From: Exiguobacterium acetylicum
Lineage (GTDB): Bacteria; Bacillota; Bacilli; Exiguobacteriales; Exiguobacteriaceae
DNA: 64,000 nucleotides
NCBI RefSeq assembly: GCF_019890935.1
Contig: NZ_CP082333.1
Span: 3,019,501 to 3,083,500, forward strand
Direction: 5' to 3'
Shown in pieces: positions 61,561-64,000 of the stretch (positions are counted from its first letter, which is position 1; each line of letters opens with the position of its first letter). The notes beneath the pieces are model-generated. The model ran no database searches. It worked only from the letters and a program-made list of their open reading frames with translations, and was not told the origin of the DNA. The position numbers and the translations under genes were made by a program.

Positions 61561-62793
61561 TTATTTACGATGTGCACGTCCCGGGCGACGGTTATTCGAA
61601 CGACGCGTGTTTCCGCGTCCTTCTGTCGTCTTCCGTGATCCTTTACTTTGATCGTGTTGTGCGCGAATCGCTTCTTCAGACAATTCGACGACAATCGGCG
61701 TGACCGAGATGTTCAATTCCCGCTCCATATCACGGAACGTCCGACCATCTTTTGGCGTCACGATGGAAACGGCAATTCCGTCGTTCCCAGCACGTCCTGT
61801 CCGACCGATTCGGTGAACGTAGCTTTCCGCATCGTCCGGTAAATCATAGTTAAAGACGTGTGTCACACCTGTCACATCAAGTCCACGAGAAGCAACATCT
61901 GTTGCGATCAGGAATTGTGTTTTTCCTTGATAGAACTTCGCCATCGCTTTTTCCCGTTTCCCTTGCGTTAGTCCACCGTGCAATTCATCCGTCGGATACC
62001 CTTGCATCTGCAGTTCTTCGTTCAATTTACTGACGCGACGTTGTGTACGGCAGAAAATGATTGCTGCGTACGGACGCATCTCGTCAAGCATCGTCCGCAG
62101 TGTCGCTTGTTTGCGGCGATCCGTCGTCTCGACGACGAACTGTTCGATTGCTTCAACAGTAATACTTTCCGCTTCCACCTGTACTTCGACTGGATTACGC
62201 AAATACGTTTTCGCCAGTTCCTCTACTTTCGGTGGCATCGTTGCGGATAACATGACGAATTGACGATCGACCGGTGCTGCTTCGATGATGTCTTCGATTT
62301 CTGGCAAGAAACCGATTTGTAGCATTTGGTCCGCCTCATCCAAGACAAGCGTCCGTAATTCACTTAAATCAAGTGTGCCGCGACCGACGTGGTCAAGAAT
62401 CCGTCCTGGTGTTCCGATGATGATTTGTGGCATCCGACCGAGACGTTGAATCTGTTTAAAGACGTCTTGTCCGCCATATACAGCAAGCGCACGGTACTGT
62501 TCCGTATTCCGAATCAGTTTATGCGTCTCATCGGCAATTTGACGCGCAAGTTCGCGTGTCGGTGCGACGATCAATGCTTGAACCGTTTGTGATTCGACAT
62601 CAATTTGCTCAAGGATTGGTAAGAGAAATGCTAACGTCTTCCCTGTTCCCGTTTGCGCCTGACCAATCAAGTCGCGTCCGTCAAGTAATGACGGAATCGC
62701 CTGTTCTTGAATCGGTGTTGGCTCCTTGATGCCTTGTTTTTGTAATTTTTTTATCCACAGGTCACTGATGTGTAATGTTTCAAATGTTGACAT
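61561..62793 (-). CDS. DEAD-box RNA helicase
   Basis: 410 residues. Motifs in order: Q motif (PTPIQEQAIP), AQTGTGKT, PTRELA, GTPGR, VLDEADQM, SAT, then IIFCRTQ, ATDVASRGLD and HRIGRTGRAG. A short basic R/G/N/K tail after about 375 probably binds RNA. It unwinds RNA in ribosome assembly, mRNA decay or cold adaptation. ATG 62793 follows AGGAGGA. The first codons and leader carry four perfect DnaA boxes. Confidence 0.93.
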   Translation of the reverse strand: MSTFETLHISDLWIKKLQKQGIKEPTPIQEQAIPSLLDGRDLIGQAQTGTGKTLAFLLPILEQIDVESQTVQALIVAPTRELARQIADETHKLIRNTEQYRALAVYGGQDVFKQIQRLGRMPQIIIGTPGRILDHVGRGTLDLSELRTLVLDEADQMLQIGFLPEIEDIIEAAPVDRQFVMLSATMPPKVEELAKTYLRNPVEVQVEAESITVEAIEQFVVETTDRRKQATLRTMLDEMRPYAAIIFCRTQRRVSKLNEELQMQGYPTDELHGGLTQGKREKAMAKFYQGKTQFLIATDVASRGLDVTGVTHVFNYDLPDDAESYVHRIGRTGRAGNDGIAVSIVTPKDGRTFRDMERELNISVTPIVVELSEEAIRAQHDQSKGSRKTTEGRGNTRRSNNRRPGRAHRK

Positions 62794-62871
62794 GATATAT
62801 CCTCCTAAAAATTATCCACAGAAAAAAGCTGTGGATAACCTGCTTCGCATAGACAAAAACAGTTATCCACA
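62751..62871. promoter_or_regulatory. Cluster of four perfect DnaA boxes
   Basis: TTATCCACA occurs at 62751-62759 (inside the helicase coding region), 62812-62820 and 62863-62871 on the plus strand, and as TGTGGATAA at 62830-62838. The middle two form a perfect 10-bp inverted repeat with a 7-base spacer. A minus-strand TATACT (within 62886-62891) could place the last three boxes in the helicase 5' leader. Confidence 0.85.
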
Positions 62872-62897
62872 GCCGTGCTCTATTCAGTATACACAAT

Positions 62898-63197
62898 TTA
62901 CGCGTTTGTTGCTTCCTGTTTTAGTTTCCAGTCGAGTACGAATGTACCAAACGGGATGAATGATGCGATGAACGCAATCCCTGCCTTAACGATCGACCAA
63001 TCATATTTGAATTTAACGACTGCAAGCCAAAGTGCATACATGACGAACAAGACACCGTGAAGTGCACCCACGACCGAAACAGCTTGCGGAATATCTGCCA
63101 TATACTTCAACGGCATCGCAATCAACAGTAAGACTAAAAACGAAATTCCTTCTAGTATCGCAATCATTCGGAATTGCCCAAGCGTAGTTCTTAACAT
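62898..63197 (-). CDS. DUF3817 membrane protein
   Basis: 99 residues, three helices, matching DUF3817 (MLRTTLGQFRMIAILEGISF and VVGALHGVLFVMYALWLAVV). Role unknown; often beside unrelated genes. ATG 63197 follows AAAGGAG. It ends 104 bp upstream of the helicase gene, on the same strand. Confidence 0.85.
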   Translation of the reverse strand: MLRTTLGQFRMIAILEGISFLVLLLIAMPLKYMADIPQAVSVVGALHGVLFVMYALWLAVVKFKYDWSIVKAGIAFIASFIPFGTFVLDWKLKQEATNA

Positions 63198-63275
63198 CCC
63201 GTCACTCCTTTTTCTTGATTCCTGTACTTAGTATACGGGATGGACGATCCTTCTGTGACCTGTGTCACAGGATTG

Positions 63276-64000
63276 TCAGATTTCGAGTGGACGTAACCGC
63301 GCTTCGATGGCAGCTCGCTTTGGTTCAAGAAACGGTGGTAACGCAAGCGTCTCCCCTAACGTTTCAACCGACTCATCCGTCGCGAATCCCGGTGTATCCG
63401 TCGAGAGTTCAAATAAGATATGGTTCGGTTCCCGGAAGTAAAGAGCTTGGAAATAGTGACGATCGACTTTACCAGAGTTCGGTAAGTGATAGGCATTCAG
63501 GCGTTCGACCCACTTTTCATATTCATCACTGTTCGGCACTCGGAACGCGACGTGATGGACGCCACCACGACCAAGACGTTCTCGATCGAGATCTGGACGT
63601 GCCTCGATATGAACCTCTGCTCCTATACCACCTTCTCCCGTTGCATAGACTTCAATCGGTGCAAATTCACCTGCTAAAGATGGATAAGAACCTACTTTTC
63701 GGAATCCCATGACTTCCGTCAGTACACGGATCGTCAACGTTGGATCGTTGACCGTCAATGTGACGGCTCCTAGTCCAACGATCGCATGCTCCGATGGAAT
63801 CTCTTCTTGTGGCCATGGTACACCACCTGCGACACCTACCTCACCATCTTCCGCGACGAGAATCAAACGTGTTCCTTCCTGATCACGAAAAGCGAGTGTT
63901 CGACGCCCTGCTCGCTCGACGATTTCATCGTGATCCACACCTTTCGCTTCAAAACGTTGTTTCCAAAAATGAAGTGCAGCCGTTGTTTTGACACGAAGCG
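63276..64000 (-). CDS. Ring-cleaving dioxygenase of the VOC superfamily (partial, MhqA/MhqO-like)
   Basis: The frame is open to the right edge, so the N-terminus is missing; about 241 residues are seen. They include the end of the first VOC module (LHFWKQRFEAKGVDHDEIVE) and the second with AIVGLGAVTLTVNDP, GRGGVHHVAFRVPNSDEYEK and HILFELSTDTPGFATDE, giving the metal ligands H, H and E. MhqA/MhqO-type enzymes cleave hydroquinone-like rings in electrophile stress. An internal GTG at 63938 is not the true start. Confidence 0.85.
   Translation of the reverse strand, partial: LRVKTTAALHFWKQRFEAKGVDHDEIVERAGRRTLAFRDQEGTRLILVAEDGEVGVAGGVPWPQEEIPSEHAIVGLGAVTLTVNDPTLTIRVLTEVMGFRKVGSYPSLAGEFAPIEVYATGEGGIGAEVHIEARPDLDRERLGRGGVHHVAFRVPNSDEYEKWVERLNAYHLPNSGKVDRHYFQALYFREPNHILFELSTDTPGFATDESVETLGETLALPPFLEPKRAAIEARLRPLEI

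Noticed and set aside
62751-62871. Chromosomal replication origin (oriC)
   Set aside because: No dnaA, dnaN, recF or gyr genes and no AT-rich unwinding region of the usual kind; a secondary DnaA-box cluster is a better reading.

Overview
The window is an ordinary chromosomal stretch of a Gram-positive Bacillales bacterium. The gene set points most closely to Exiguobacterium, but this is an inference from gene content: a bacillithiol deacetylase (bshB2 with yojF), alsT/adeR/ald, YojF-, DUF420- and SwrC-like proteins, strong AGGAGG-type ribosome binding sites, many TTG/GTG starts and moderate GC. There is no rRNA, tRNA, CRISPR array, prophage or transposase gene. Both ends cut genes: an acetate symporter on the left and a ring-cleaving dioxygenase on the right.

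Layout. 1-5.9 kb: transporters (acetate symporter, TauE/SafE) and an alanine unit (AGCS symporter, PucR regulator, alanine dehydrogenase) with a shared operator motif. 6-14.3 kb: small regulators and proteins of unknown role, a membrane-anchored Mrr-like nuclease, an orphan PAS histidine kinase translationally coupled to an extended SDR enzyme, and a TrkH/Ktr potassium channel subunit. 14.4-18.7 kb: motAB, then a DUF420 / disulfide-oxidoreductase / DUF1499 operon. 18.8-28.5 kb: a two-component system with a lipoprotein, a HAD phosphatase, ung, a TagA-like glycosyltransferase, azoR with a MarR regulator, a LacI regulator and an NlpC/P60 wall hydrolase. 28.7-36.2 kb: SwrC-like RND pump with its TetR regulator, proC, a CBS-ACT protein, and DUF47-pit phosphate uptake. 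36.3-41.4 kb: pdxK, yojF-bshB2, and a preQ1-riboswitch-led queCDEF operon. 41.7-47.7 kb: two PTS loci, one under a cre site and one (sucrose type) under an RNA antiterminator/terminator switch. 47.8-57.3 kb: transporters, a lipoprotein/GspS-like/NAD(P)-binding trio, an ABC-F ATPase and hydrolases. 57.3-61.5 kb: a two-component system flanked by ApbE, a four-histidine membrane protein, an acidic exported protein and a DUF2231 protein. 61.5-64 kb: DEAD-box helicase with a DnaA-box cluster, DUF3817, and the partial dioxygenase.

Most notable signals beyond the genes: (1) a family of non-coding, foldback-rich repeats, two full copies of 343 bp, one internally deleted copy and one remnant, all sense-oriented just 3' of a gene and next to or inside a rho-independent terminator, one with a 12-bp flanking duplication; (2) four perfect TTATCCACA boxes within 121 bp at the 5' end of the helicase gene; (3) identical TGTCAG tandem boxes, 11-bp phased and exactly 10 bp before the -10 element, at two promoters around the 59-61 kb two-component system, which define a likely redox regulon; (4) an AdeR-type palindrome present both at the adeR promoter and inside the loop-proximal part of the adeR terminator upstream of ald.
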